Origin: Petunia secreta
Taxonomy: Eukaryota; Streptophyta; Magnoliopsida; Solanales; Solanaceae
NCBI GenBank assembly: GCA_029990175.1
Contig: JARKIP010000042.1
Location: forward strand, 3,720,001-3,784,000
DNA length: 64,000 nucleotides
Direction of reading: 5' to 3'
Positions 1 through 11,559 of this stretch are shown here, one piece after another; within the stretch, counting starts at the first letter, position 1, and the number at the start of each line of letters is the position of its first letter. The notes beneath the pieces were generated by a model. It did no database searches and was not told where the DNA came from. It saw only the letters and a list, made by a program, of their open reading frames with translations. The position numbers were made by a program, and so were the translations under genes.

Positions 1-130
1 AACTGTCGCATTTGCTTATGCTTCTCTTGCTTTTTTAATATAAAACTTAGATTAATAATTTGTAACATACAGTTACATAATGTTTTTCCGGAATATATCA
101 AAATCTCGAAAGTTATTACTATGGTAAGTA

Positions 131-389
131 CTCCCTCCGTTCCAAAATGGTTGTCATAGTTCGGATTTTGAGAGTCAAATGAATTCATTTTGACCGTAAA
201 TTTAAACATATAATCTTTAAGTTTTTTATAACGATGTTTATATATTTAGAAACTACATAAAAAGTACTATAAGTCATAATAATTAATAATTCAAAATATT
301 TAAAAGATATATGCAAATATTATGGTCAAAGTTAAACTCGTTTGACTCTCGAAATTCGAACTATGACAACCATTTTGGAACGGAGGGAG
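131..389. mobile_element. Stowaway-like MITE
   Basis: A 259-bp non-coding element bounded by inverted repeats. The outer 33 bp are perfectly inverted (131-163 against 357-389), and a looser inverted repeat continues inward to about 60 bp. The termini begin CTCCCTCCG, the usual end of plant Stowaway (Tc1/mariner-type) MITEs, and a TA dinucleotide lies on both sides (129-130 and 390-391), the expected target duplication. The interior is AT-rich with no ORF. It lies downstream of the HD-Zip gene. Confidence 0.92.
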
Positions 390-391
390 TA

Positions 392-1291
392 ATATTCTAT
401 CATGAAACGACTACTACGTATCTTGGCAGGGATTGTATGGATGCTCAGGGATTGTACCTGATCTCATATAAACCATAAATCGTTTGAATAAATAGTAAGT
501 AACATCCTCGTTATATCTGAGAACTCCCAAATTAAACTACAAAGATGTTTCTGAAGCGCTGCTGAACTAACTTTGATTTCGTGGTTTCAAGTGAACGTTT
601 GTCCTAATCAATTAAGTATCGCAACAAAATCTAATTTCAACGACGACACCACCAATTACACTATCAAAATAGTATCATAATCTCTTTTACATGATCTATC
701 TTCAACTTTTCCAGCTTCCTTCGCAAAATTAATGTAACATCACCAAAATTCCTATCCGAATCAAATTCAAAGTTGTATGTACCACGTTCAAGTTACAGGT
801 ATTTCCGTTGGTGATTGATACAACCCACACTATTGAATTAGAGAGGAACTTCAACTTTTGTTGACTTTAGTTCTGGTGGCTTATATTTTAATCATCCGAT
901 GTAATGTCTTCATATGTTTTCGGGTTTGATTAATCATTTTATCTCATTGAAACAAACAGTACTGCATTCAACCGTTAAATTCTAAAACTAGAACTCTAGT
1001 GCTTGATATTTGAGACATCAGAGTTCTCCCAAGTAAACGTTGATTTTCTTGATTGGAAGCAATTAAGACTATTTTCTGCATTAAGGCACTGATTACCAGC
1101 TAACATTTCTCTCATATATATTGTTTATATATATAGTCCGAGGTAGCCATTCTTGATGTGCTCGAATGTACAAAGGCTGGCATAGTCTATGAAGAGACAA
1201 GTATGCTACATCTCAGTTTCACCTCAAGGCAAACGGATGATTTTATTTTTCGTAAACTCCTCCATGCTGAAAGAATTTTTACTCAACTAGT
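392..1291. other. Gene-free flank downstream of the HD-Zip gene
   Basis: AT-rich sequence with no supportable ORF, RNA gene or repeat boundary. The part near 1200-1291 is probably the 3' UTR of the minus-strand HD-Zip gene. Confidence 0.6.
1242..1247 (-). terminator. Candidate poly(A) signal of the HD-Zip gene
   Basis: The minus strand reads AATAAA here, about 45 nt past the HD-Zip stop codon. Plant poly(A) signals are loose, so this is only a plausible site. Confidence 0.35.
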
Positions 1292-2384
1292 TCAAGACCA
1301 AAAATCCCACCAGTTATATTCTGTATTAGGCTGATCCAAGAGACTATCATTATCTATACTTGCCCAATTTTCAGGGGATGTTAAAATAGCATCCGTTGGT
1401 TCAACCATGTTAAGAAAATCATGGTCTTCGTCTACACCAAAATAATCTGCCTTTATGCTGCTGTCATCATCTGAAATCACACCAATTCCATGATCTGATA
1501 AGTCAAAAGACAAGCTTGGTTTTTCATTTATTTGGTTCTTGTTGTCTCTGTTATCTGACCTACTATCAATGTCAATTTCACCAAATTCTTGCTTGCAACA
1601 CTGCTCGTTTTTCTGGGACTTTTGTAGCAGATCATTCAGCTGTTTCACCTGTAGAAAAAAGTTCACAAACTTTAAGAATCTAACACAAAAAATTTCTGGT
1701 CTATTTTGAAATATAATCTAGTAATTAGGAAAACTGTGTTATCTCTAATAGTATAAACCGTCCAAATAAGGAGGTCGGACAATCCAACTATGCTATCAGA
1801 ACACACATGAAGTTCCAAGTTCAAATCTCATTGTCACCCAAAAAACAAGAAAAAATTTACACATGTTTGTAAAATGAAAAAAATTTAGGTTCGCACACAT
1901 GAGAGGCGTGTGAAAATATAACCTAAATAAGTAAATAAAACAGTGATCTCTCCAACAAATTAAAGGTCGCACAATTCAACAGTTCGGGCCTACTTCAAGC
2001 GGAAGGAGTAGAATTGTAAAATACCTGCATAACTAACGACTGTTTCTCTTTATTCAAAGATTCATACTGGGAAGATAAATTATTATAATTGGACACAAGT
2101 ATGTTGTAATCCTTCTCTAGCTGCTTGGACTTATATCGAGCTCTCTTGTTCTGAAACCATATTGCAACTTGGCGAGGTTCCAAACCTAGCTCTTTGGCTA
2201 TCTGCAATTTCTTTCTTGGTTCAAGTTTGGTCTCTGATTCAAACATAGTTTCTAATGATTTAATCTGCTCATCACTGAACCTATTCTTGTTCTTGATCTT
2301 CCTTTTCCTTGAGGATGAACTGCTAAAACTACTAGCACTAAAACACTCTGCTGAAGAAGAAAAATATTCCCCTCCACCAAACAT
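1292..2384 (-). CDS. HD-Zip class I transcription factor (ATHB7/ATHB12 type)
   Basis: Two exons, 2384-2025 and 1648-1292, encode 238 aa. The phase-0 junction is flanked by GT (2024-2023) and AG (1650-1649). Residues about 27-87 form a homeodomain with the helix-3 core WFQNKRAR (Asn79). A six-step leucine zipper follows directly: Leu89, 96, 103, 110, 117 and 124 in perfect heptads. The zipper runs across the splice junction, which supports the gene model. The acidic C-terminal half ends YNWWDFWS, an aromatic AHA-like activation tail. Homeodomain, zipper, length and tail fit the HD-Zip I gamma group. In Arabidopsis these factors are nuclear, bind CAAT(A/T)ATTG as dimers and are induced by abscisic acid and drought; that role is inferred here from family. 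The N-terminus is serine-rich. It is the only intact host gene in the window. A SINE and a GTATAC repeat lie upstream, a MITE downstream. Confidence 0.95.
1649..2024 (-). other. Intron of the HD-Zip gene
   Basis: A 376-bp phase-0 intron with GT at the donor and a pyrimidine-rich TTTTTTCTACAG acceptor on the minus strand. Removing it joins the zipper codons in frame. It is AT-rich with no embedded element. Confidence 0.9.
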
Positions 2385-2573
2385 ATTGTTGAGATTTAAT
2401 CATTCAATGTAAACAAAAAAGATTTTGCAAGTGGTGTAATAGAAGTAATACTAGAAGATGGTTTGATTTAGAATTGGGATTTTTGGAACTTAGCAGTTAG
2501 CCGTTGATAGAATGATGTGTCATATGGTTTTATTAGAGGTCTGGCAGGGGAAATATTCTCAACTTTTGATACG

Positions 2574-2581
2574 TTTTTATA
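2574..2581 (-). promoter_or_regulatory. Candidate TATA box of the HD-Zip gene
   Basis: The minus strand reads TATAAAAA about 190 bp upstream of the ATG. It is the best TATA match between the start codon and the SINE. No transcript evidence is available. Confidence 0.4.
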
Positions 2582-2833
2582 TGGGTGCAAAGAGGGAAAA
2601 AGTTTGCTATCGTATACTCCTTTCTTGTGGCGACTTAATTGTCCATTCTTCATTTCTTGAACTCATAAAACTCTTGTTGTTTTCTCATAGGTAATTCTTT
2701 TGGTTTATGCCCAAATACCAAGGTCCCCTACTACGGCTTAAATTTGGCTGGCTCCAGACACCGACCAAAGTCCAAGCCCAGCCGTAAGCTTTTATCGTTT
2801 GTGTGGCTTTTTTATGGGGGTTTTACCTAGTGT

Positions 2834-3030
2834 TTTTTTTTTTTTTTTTTAGTTTCCCACCCAGTGTCCGGTACCCTTATTACACCAACTAATTCGGATT
2901 CGCGCCGTGCAGGGCTCCATTCGGGGAAAAATGCTCCCTACCAAGGATTTTTTCATATTCAGGGGTCGAATCCGAGACCTCTGATTAAGGGAGGAGCAGT
3001 CTCATCCACTGCACCACATTACTTGGTGAT
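2834..3030 (-). mobile_element. SINE, Solanaceae TS/SolS type
   Basis: Read on the minus strand it starts near 3030 with an internal pol III promoter: an A-box-like GGTGCAGTGGATGAG and a B-box-like GGATTCGACCC. The body then ends in about 20 A (2834-2850). It is flanked by a perfect 14-bp target duplication, GTTTTACCTAGTGT, at 2820-2833 and 3031-3044. Length, tRNA-derived head and wording of the body match the Solanaceae TS/SolS SINEs as I know them; the exact subfamily is not resolved. The clean duplication and long A-tail suggest a fairly recent insertion, about 450 bp upstream of the HD-Zip start codon. Confidence 0.93.
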
Positions 3031-3044
3031 GTTTTACCTAGTGT

Positions 3045-3388
3045 GCTCAGACATTTGATTTTAAATACCCGCCCCTATCCACTTAATAATTAATACCCAT
3101 TTAACTCATTTTAATTATTTAATTGGTATTACCTTTTTCATGCTTTGAGTTTGTTTTGTTGTTTGGTCTCAAGATTGTTTCATCCCTCTAATATACTTTT
3201 GATACAATTATCATCTAAAATGTATTTTAACACATAAAAATACATAGTTACACATTTGATATAGTCATCATCTAAAATATTATCAATTTTAACACAAAAA
3301 AACTTATACATTTAATTACCAACATGCCCATTTAATAATTTTCACTTATGGTAAGCTTCCATTGTTAAAGTAAAAGTTCAGTAACAGT
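3045..3388. other. AT-rich spacer
   Basis: No gene or recognisable element. Short near-duplicated phrases about fungal-like AT-rich length recur at 3210-3320 (an aattatcatctaaaat-type motif appears twice). Confidence 0.5.
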
Positions 3389-3925
3389 ATACCTTTACGG
3401 CATACTCATTATTCTAATGTATACCTTTATGGTATACTTCTATACAAAAATGTACATGCATAAATTATGTGGGTGGGGTTACAGTTTCATTGTATGCCTT
3501 TTTGGTTTACTCTCTTTTCCGGTGTATTTCTTCAATATACACTTTTATCCAAAACTGTACATGCATAAATAAGGGGAAGGGGAGGGGGAGTTACACTTTC
3601 ACTGTATACTTTTACCCAAAACTGTACATGCATAAATTAGGTGGGGGTAGAGGTACATTTACATAGTATACCATCTTTTCCATGTATAATTATATGGTAT
3701 ACTTCTATCCAAATACATGCGTACATTAGGTGAAGTGGGGAATACATTTACACCGTAACTTCTATGGTATACTCTCTTTTTCTTTGTATACCTTTATGAT
3801 ATACTTCTATCCAGAACTGTACATGCATAAGTTAGGTGGGTGGTGGTACATTTACACTTTATACCTTTATGGTATACTCTTTTCTTTACCTGTATACATT
3901 TTATGGTATACTTCTATAAAAAATA
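3389..3925. repeat. Imperfect tandem repeat of about 100 bp with GTATAC palindromes
   Basis: A module carrying GTATACCTTTATGGTATAC, a TTCTATCC stretch, TGTACATGCATAAATTAGG and a G-rich tail recurs about five times. The TGTACATGCA landmark falls at about 3451, 3556, 3623, 3716 and 3818, so spacing is irregular (67-105 bp). Small ORFs across it are repeat artefacts. Confidence 0.85.
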
Positions 3926-5110
3926 AAACAAAAGCATGCACCTTCTTTCACACGCATTCTTCCCCACAAAAGTTCACCTTCTGCATAAATGGATGTTATT
4001 GAATGGCCTACATTCGTTGCATTATCAATTAATGACACATGCACCGGAAAATTCGGTGATTTCGAGTTTCTTCCTTCTCTGCTACATGTAGAATTTAACT
4101 CCCATATCATTATAAATTCATATAGGAGGACGCCTTCCTAATATCATATTTGATGTCGAAATACTATTTCGATGTATAAAAAAATAATTTGCAATTTCTG
4201 ATTCAAATTGGGTGAAATCGCGATTGGATTGAATGAGAAATGCATCTACATCAAAACTACAAAATTTATTGTTTGAATCCCATTCCCCACCATTTTGAAC
4301 AAAAATTGGCGTATTCTTTATCACCATTGAAGTTTTTTCTCTTTGTTGCAGAAAAAATATGCGATGTTTTGTAGGGAAGAAGGTGCGCGTGTGTGTATGA
4401 GTTGTGAAGGAACAGACTACGATTTTCGTCTAATTTCTAGAGATTTTGGCCATGGAAGATGGACTGGAACCGGATGGCTAGGGCGATTAAATATTTTGTG
4501 GGTAGGTCGGGCAATAAAGAAAGTGATGGGTAGGGATAGATAATTTGTTTGTGTCATGTGGATATTTTAGTAACCGCCCCTTTATATGGAAAATTTTGAA
4601 CAAAATAGTCACTTTTACCATCGCTACTCAATAAATAACCAATGTTGTTAAGTTTAGGATAACAATCAACAGCAGTTCAAATATGAGGAAATTTTCATGA
4701 AGTTTGAGTAGGAAATTCAAATTGGACTCCATCAAATTTTTTTTGAAGTTTGAACAAGCTATTTTGGTTATTAGACTAGCGTTTTAAGAAGTGATTACCC
4801 ACCTAAACTCACTTTTTTAATCTATGGTATGGGGGTGTTACTAATTTTATGTCATACTCTTGTTTCTACATAGTTTATTATTTACAAGATTAATTAGATT
4901 CTGAGTTAGGTTACTGTCACTATGTATAATAAGTAGTCCAAAAACATTTTTAGAAACAACAAAGTGTCAGCTTTATCTAAATATCACATAAAGTAATTAA
5001 TTTTAATCACATATATATTTTACAAACTGTCACTATGCATATGATTTCTTCTTTATTTAATCGATATTTTATTTTGATAAATTAAAAGAAAATAGGATGA
5101 GGACCTAAGG
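3926..5110. other. Unassigned intergenic sequence
   Basis: Both strands were read; no protein of recognisable family, RNA gene or element end was found. Short ORFs at 3901-4110, 4118-4327 and 4343-4543 show no domain and are not called as genes. Confidence 0.5.
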
Positions 5111-5793
5111 GATGACAAAGTTCCAAGGGGTATTTCATGGAGGTGCTTGGAATGTAGAAGTCTAATTGTGGCATACATTGGAGTGATCATGGAAATGTAT
5201 GGTGGAGTCATGACCCGAGTGCGAATGGCAAGAGTAGACTTGGAGCACTCTTCAGTTGAGATGGGTTGCATCAGAGATCAGCCATCGGCCCGTCTTTGCT
5301 TACCTTGGTGAAGGATGAATTGACACGACATATCAAAGGAAAGGTACCATGGTGTATATTATTTGTAGACGACATAATATTGATTGATGAGACACGTGAC
5401 GGAGTTGATGATAACTGGAGGCATTTAGAGACAGACCCTATAATCTAAAGGTTTCAGGTTGAACACGACTAAAATGGAGTACATGAAGTGCAAGTTTAAT
5501 GACACATCTCATGAGTTGGATGTGAGGGTAAAGATTGATACCCAAGTCATCCTCAAGAGAGAAAGCTTCAAGTCTCTTAGGTCAATAATTCAAGAAAATT
5601 GATGAATAGAGGACCGACCGACCTGGATTTTCATGAGCGTTGTCGAGTTCTGGATGTGAGATTGAATGATGATGTCACACATAGTATTGGAATGAGTGGA
5701 TAAAATAGATGCTTGCATCTAGTGTTCTATGCAATAAGAATATGCCACAAAGACCTAAAGGTAAGTTTTATGAAGTGGTCATTTGACCTACTG
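5111..5793 (+). mobile_element. RTE-type LINE, fragment 1 (reverse transcriptase)
   Basis: The first of three collinear pieces of one LINE. It starts inside the RT domain (DKVPRG...; translation from about 5111), shifts frame near 5266, and carries the RT catalytic box FVDDIILIDETRDG (about 5368-5409), equivalent to the F/YADD motif of plant LINE RTs. Further decayed RT-thumb sequence runs to 5793 (VLCNKNMPQRPKG-like). The 5' part of ORF2 and the endonuclease are absent, so this is a 5'-truncated copy. The reading continues at 14674 after the Tat insertion. Confidence 0.88.
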
Positions 5794-6332
5794 TGTTGGT
5801 CTAAATATGATTAGAATAAAAAATTAAATTTATTTTTGGTTAACTAACAACTATTTGTATCAAAGCCGTAAAAAGACAAGAAATCTGATAAAGAAAATTG
5901 AACGATAGCTAAGAGAAAAAAAATAAGTGTATTTGATGTATTTGTGGATGCCTTTACATAATCTTCTCATGACTATTTATAGTCTACAAGAGTAAGAAGA
6001 GCAACAAATGTAGTTAATAGCCATTACTCCATGTTCTGATCATGGAAGACCCATGATCACCCTATTTAATATGCAGGCAACGGTTGACGGTTACAGAAGA
6101 TAAAACTCTTTCCACCGAGGACTAAATCTTCACCGAGGGGTAAACTTCACGCCTCGTTGGTGGTTTCCCTTTAATCACCTCGAGTAATAACTTATAGCCA
6201 AGATCCATTTCTTGCCCGAGGCATCTAGCCTTAGGATCCAAGCAAGCTTCTTCGAAGGATCGTTTCCAAAGGATTTGACCAAACCATAGCTCGAACCTTA
6301 GCGTCAAGGCTCGGTAAATTTCACCCAATACA
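5794..6332 (-). repeat. 3' LTR of the Tat element
   Basis: 539 bp; on the minus strand it opens TGTATTGGG and closes ...CCAACA. It aligns throughout with 14159-14673 with scattered transitions and small indels, so the copy is old. Confidence 0.9.
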
Positions 6333-6352
6333 GATAGTCCCCTATCCCTCGG
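6333..6352 (-). promoter_or_regulatory. Polypurine tract of the Tat element
   Basis: The minus strand reads GAGGGATAGGGGACTATC immediately before the TG of the 3' LTR, the position of a plus-strand priming tract. Confidence 0.75.
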
Positions 6353-6540
6353 AAAATAGTCAGGATTTTCTGAGGGGTGGAATAAATTCAGTGGGAGAGT
6401 GACGTGGCTATTCGTGCACCATTAATTTTGAAAATGGCGGTTGTCACTCCATATTTCCATTCATCACACACAGCTTCCATTGATTGGGCCCGACTTTTCG
6501 CTCCTCCTTCCCCATATAAATTCAATGATGACCCTTTCAC

Positions 6541-6547
6541 TATAAAT
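6541..6547 (+). promoter_or_regulatory. TATA box of the antisense gene in the Tat element
   Basis: TATAAAT within ACTATAAATACC, about 200 bp upstream of the antisense ORF start. A pyrimidine-rich leader follows (6565-6690), a typical plant pol II arrangement. It lies inside the internal region, so it is separate from the LTR promoter and points the other way. Confidence 0.65.
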
Positions 6548-6739
6548 ACCTCAACTTATATTCATTCCTCCTCTCTTTCAATCTCCTTATCAACAGTAAT
6601 CTTCCAAAGAAGAATTACATTTTGATCTTCTTCTTCTAAATTAAAGACATCATCAATTACCCAGCAAAGAATATCTTCTACTCATTCTGTACAAAACTCC
6701 ACAGGTCCCTCTGAAGAGAGGATCCCCCATGTCGCCACC

Positions 6740-9363
6740 ATGATTGTTGGGGATGAACAAGTAAACGTCCCAGTGCCCTTGAACTTTCTTCCCTCACTGG
6801 ATGACGATACAGAAGCAACATCACATCCTGGCAGTTTAAACCCAAGGCGGCACAAGGCCACCGCCTACCACGACAATGCCGATGAGATGAGTGGCAAAGA
6901 GGAAAACATGGCCACAGAAGTTGGTGATGTTGAAACAGAAACTCCAAAATCCACAAAAAAGAAATCTCCCTTGAGGGAACTTACACCCGAGGACGTCATT
7001 CCCTCGAAGCTCGACCTCTCGAACGACTTTATGATACAAGTCCAAACCGAGGCTGACATTAGGAGAAATAGAAATATTTCGGTTGGAGATACTCCGAGCG
7101 TTATCACACAAGCCAACATTCGCTTGGCTCGGGAGGATTGCAAGTAGGGCTTCGAGGTTTAAGTCATCATCCCCACCCCGGAGAGTTGAACCTGCGATAT
7201 AATGGATGTGAGCTTTTTTGTGTACACCAACCCTTTCACAATAGGATTTACTCTTCCTATTCACGAGGTGGTGGACATATTTTGCCGAACTTCCAACGTG
7301 TGCATAGCCCAGATTGGTCTTGGATTATGGAGGGTCATTCAGTGCCTTGACTTCTTGAGCAAAATAGCAGGTGTCTTTTTCACTTTCGATCACTTCATCT
7401 ACCTTTTTTCTCCCACTCTGCATAAGGTTGGGATTGTTCAACTCAATAAATGAGGCAAGTTTTTTTTGATCACAAAAGGCGAAGACACCGAAGACCGAGG
7501 ATGGAATAAATGCTTCGTTTTTCTTCCTACTAGTCTTCTATCTTCGAAGCCTGGATTTTCCGCTCGGTGGAATAGAACTCGTAAGCTTTTCTCGGTTACC
7601 TTCGACAACTTCCTACTTCAGCATTTTCTCATCTAACTTTTAGCTTTGACCTTTTCAGCCGAGTCGATTCTAATTACACCTCCCGACGACCTGACTGCTT
7701 GGGTGCAAGCTATTATCAAGGCAAAGCCAAGAGAAGAGAGGTCGTGGATGATCTTGGCTGCCTTAAACGAGAACCAACGGGCATGCAAACGCCATGGTTA
7801 GTCATTCCTTACTTCTTTTGAATTGTCCTTCCGAGGTTTTCTTCTTACTAGTCCTTGTTTTTATAGGTCTCCCCGGTAGGGCGGTTACCGTACTAAAAGA
7901 GAAGAAGAAGAAAGACAAAAAGGGAAAAGTCCTCGAGACTGGGGAACCTTTGGATGAACTCGAGGATTTGGTTGGATCCCTCGAAAAGAAGAAGGAAAAG
8001 AAAGAAGAAAAGACTATTCCTGAGGGGCCAACGGACTAGGGTAAGTATATCTTCTCTTTTCATCCTGACATATATCCCCATCATTCTTCGCTGATTCTCA
8101 ATTCTTTTCCTTTATCGAAGCTCCAAAAAAAGAAGAGACAGGCTTCAAAGAAGTCTATTGGGGCCAAGCCGGCCAGAGTAGAAGAGGGCGTCAACCCCGA
8201 GGTGGTCACTTCTCCTCGTAGGGGTTTGATTGACGAGCTTGAGGAGGTGGAGGCTCAAAGAGAGGTCGAGACTATCGACCTTTAGCCGTTGACTCGACTG
8301 GCTGATAAAATTTAAGAGGCAGTTCTTTCATCAGCGAACAAGGAGAAGAGTGTATATGGGACCCCTCGCACTGAGGAAAAATCCTCACGAGCTACATCCG
8401 AGCCCGCTCATGACTTGATTCCCCAAAGAAAAGTTAGGAGAGTTGAACTTCCCTCTGACCTCTGCCTTCTAAACAACGATGTGGCGATTCCCATCAGCTG
8501 TAGAGGGCTCCTCGGGCCATTAGAGCGAGAACGCCTCAATAAAGCACCCATAGCTGAGTTGTTGCCTGATGCGACTCAACATGCCATTCAAGTATTTCCG
8601 CCTCACTTACCCCTTTTTTATATTCTATTGTTTCCTTTTCTTAACTTAACCCTTTAGTTAATCCTCTGCAGGGGTACATACACGCGATCAGGGCTGCCGA
8701 GATTGAGACCCACTGACTCTCTATTCTACAAGAAACTAAGGGTGAGTGGGACCAAATAAAAGCTGACCTCGAATTTCGAGTAGTCGACTTGGAGAAGCGA
8801 CTTGTTAACGTAAAGATTGAGTTGGATGATGCTCGAATGGCTGTCGACAATTCTGACCTCGCGGAAGCCAACGCTCGTGAGGCTGCCTATTCTACCGAGG
8901 CTAGAATGCCCTCTTTCAAGGAGACTTGCAAGGCCGAACTTGAAGCTGCGCGGAAAAGGATAACCGACGAGGCTAAAGCTATCCTTAGTAGAAACGCTGA
9001 GAAGTATTGTTCCAAGATGAAAGAGAGCTCATTCAAGGTAAATGAGCTAACCGAAGAGAAAAAGCGACTCGAAGCTGAGATTGTGGCCCTTCGTGAAAAA
9101 ATAACTTATTCTTCCTCGAGGAGGAAGATGAGAGCTACAAGGGCTAAAGTTGACAAGAACTGGGCCATCATCAAACAAAGTTAAAGACCCTCAAACAATG
9201 CCAAGCCAGGGCGGATCTAGATGCAGAGATAGCAACAGCTAAAAGTAAGGCTGTGAAAGCCCAAGAACTATTGAACCAGCTCCCCTCAAGCAGTGAGACC
9301 TCGAGCGACGAGGATGAAAAGAACGAGGGTTCTGATGCTTCAACTTCCGAGGCCGAGGAGTGA
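6740..9363 (+). pseudogene. Spliced antisense gene (aORF) of the Tat element, decayed
   Basis: Five exon-like blocks lie on the plus strand, opposite to pol. The ATG sits in a strong context, GCCACCATGA. Blocks are 6740-7580, 7659-7796, 7867-8040, 8121-8591 and 8672-9363. Introns are GTAAGC...TTTTCAG (7581-7658), GTTAGTC...TTATAG (7797-7866), GTAAGT...CGAAG (8041-8120) and GTATTT...CTGCAG (8592-8671). Phase is kept across the first two. Block 1 holds a region like the plant gypsy-type 'Transposase_28' family (FVYTNPFTIGFTLP, then a WRVIQ segment, 7202-7450). Block 3 is very Lys-rich; block 5 is a long coiled coil (8789-9184) ending in an acidic tail. Frameshifts near 7140-7200 and in-frame stops (7451, 8036, 8282, 8715) show decay. 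Antisense ORFs are known in Tat elements; their function is unknown. Exon limits are inferred from sequence. Confidence 0.7.
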
Positions 9364-10035
9364 TGTCTCGCCAGTGTATTTTTTGTTTTTGCTTAGGCCT
9401 TGAGCCGTTGTAAATATATATTTATGTTGGCCTTCGAGCCTTTTTAATGAATTTAAGTATTTCTAAGTGTTAATCTTTGCATTGTTTTTTAAAGCTTTTG
9501 ATATGTCACTTGAATATTTGCTTGCAAGACATAGATAAATTTAATTGTAAGCTTGGTTAGAACGATGTCTTGTTCTCGAGCCAAGGCATAAGAATAAAAA
9601 TTGGCCTACATGCATTGGATAAAAAAGAAATAGAATCAAGTTTTATTCTATTAATGAGTTTCAAGACGATTTACATCCTAGCCATGTTGAGACTTAGGAA
9701 AATTCTTATTACAAAGCCACTTCGAGCGGTCACAACAAATAACTAGGCTAACTCTTAAGGGAACTGTCCTCGGTGTATGGATAGCTAGTCTTCGGGTTTC
9801 GTTCAAAGTCCCCGATTATGGAGTGAGTCGTAGGCTGGCTGAGCTAACTCTTCTTGCACCCCCCAGTGGTCGGGTGTAAAGATTAAATACCCGACCACTA
9901 CGTATCGTTCTCTTTGCTCCCTAAAAAGGTCAAATAAAGAAAAACGAGGGGTTAGCATCATTGGACCGAAGCGTTGGAGCACTGACAACTCGATACCGTG
10001 GGCGTAGGATTATGCTTGACGAACGGTAACGTACC
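9364..10035. other. Convergent 3' region between Tat pol and the antisense gene
   Basis: 670 bp without a gene. The antisense gene stops at 9363 and minus-strand pol stops at 10036, so the two transcripts would converge here. T-rich sequence with TTTTAATGAATTT (9440s) could serve 3'-end formation. Confidence 0.5.
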
Positions 10036-11250
10036 TCAATGTAAAAAATAATACCGCTTTAAGTTGGAGATATTCCAATTTAAAGGCTCTTGATTGCCTC
10101 AGAGGTGTTCGAGCTGATAAAACCGTTTTCTTGTGATGGCCTTAATTCGATAAGGCCCTTCCTAATTAGCATCCAATTTTCCTGCCTTCTTTTCCTTAGT
10201 TGTTTGATTTGAAGCCCTCAAAACGTAATCACCAACTTTAAAGGCTCTGGATTTAGCCTTTTTATTCAAGTAGGCTTTAATATGTCACTTTTGGCCAGTT
10301 GACCAAACCAAAGCCATTTCCCTTCGTCCTTCAAGCAAATCCAGTTCTACATGCATAGCTTGCTGATTCGACTCCTCGGATGCATGAGCGTACCGAAGGC
10401 TGGGCTCACCAACCTCGATAGGAATCAATGAATCGATCCTATAGGCGAGGGAAAATGGTGTTTCTCCAGTGCTATTTTTTTCAGTCGTTCTCATTGCCCA
10501 CAACACCCCAGGCAGCTCATCGGCCAAGAGCCTTTAACTTCATCCATCCTCTTCTTAATATTGTCCATAATTATCCCATTCGAAGACTTAACTTGCCCAT
10601 TAGCGCTGGGATGATAAGGTGTCGAGACCACTCTTTTGATCCCCCATTTAGCAAAGAAAGTGGTTACCTCTGAGCCTATGAATTATTTGCCGTATCACAT
10701 ATTATCTCCCTCAGAATTCCAAATCTGCATATAATATTTTTTCAAATGAAGTCGATAACTTCTTTCTGCCATTCCCTAGCAAAAGACCTTGCCTCGACCC
10801 ATTTGGTGTAATAATCAGTAAGTACGAGAATGAATTTTACACCACCCTTCGCCTTGGGAAATGGGCCCATAATATCCATCCCCTATTTCAAAAACGGCCA
10901 CGGTGAGACGATTGAATGCAATGGCTCCGCTTGCTGGTGGATCATCGAAGCATGCTTATGGCATTTGTCACATTTTTTGAAAAATGTCTTAGCATCTTAA
11001 CTCATCTCAGGCTAGTAATAGCAAGCTTGAAGGAGCTTTCACACTAAGGCTTTTGCCCCGAAAGGATTTCCACACTCACCCTCGTGCACTTCTCTCATCA
11101 TATAGCTATACTCCCGTAGACCCAAGCATTTGGCCATCGGCCCGTAGTAAAGTTTTTTATATAGTTGTTCCTGCAAAAGTGAATATGGGACGACCTGCCT
11201 TCAAAGCTTTTCAGCTTCCCTCTAGTCTGTCGGTAGAATTCCCAAATCTA
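10036..11250 (-). pseudogene. Tat integrase (decayed)
   Basis: Read on the minus strand from about 11250 to a stop at 10036-10038. The N-terminal zinc-binding part is badly shifted. The core is recognisable at about 10880-10700: GMDIMGPFPKAKGG (first catalytic Asp), YYTKWVEARSF and IICDTANNS (second Asp). The C-terminal core at 10527-10285 reads WAMRTTEKNSTGETPFSLAY and then ELDLLEGRRE, typical of plant gypsy integrases. The tail KVGDYVLR...GPYRIKAI and NISNLKRYYF ends the polyprotein. Stops and frameshifts near 10690 and 10740 mean it cannot be made intact. Confidence 0.85.
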
Positions 11251-11559
11251 GGTGAGAAATGAACTTGGTCTGCCAATCCCAATGCCTATTTACTTCATTT
11301 ACTTCCAACCTCATCTTTCCTACTACAGATGTAAGTACCCGAACCTCTACATCGGTCCCCGAGTCCCCAGCATCGATAACCGAGGCCAAGTTTGACAATG
11401 CATCAGCTTCGCGCATTTTCTTCTCGAGGGATTTGCTGGATTTTCCACTCTTGGAACTGCCGAGGGCTTGTTGTGTTCGGATCACGAATTGCTTCATTCT
11501 GGGCTCTCGAGTCGTGAAGTCACCGAGGTCTGGTTCACGACTAATTGTGAATCACTCTT

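Noticed and set aside
4343..4543. 66-codon plus-strand ORF after the GTATAC repeat
   Set aside because: No recognisable domain, no splice-supported extension, and length within chance expectation.
6836..7264. Minus-strand ORFs of 92-142 codons opposite the antisense gene
   Set aside because: They show no Tat pol or gag similarity; the plus-strand reading carries the family homology.
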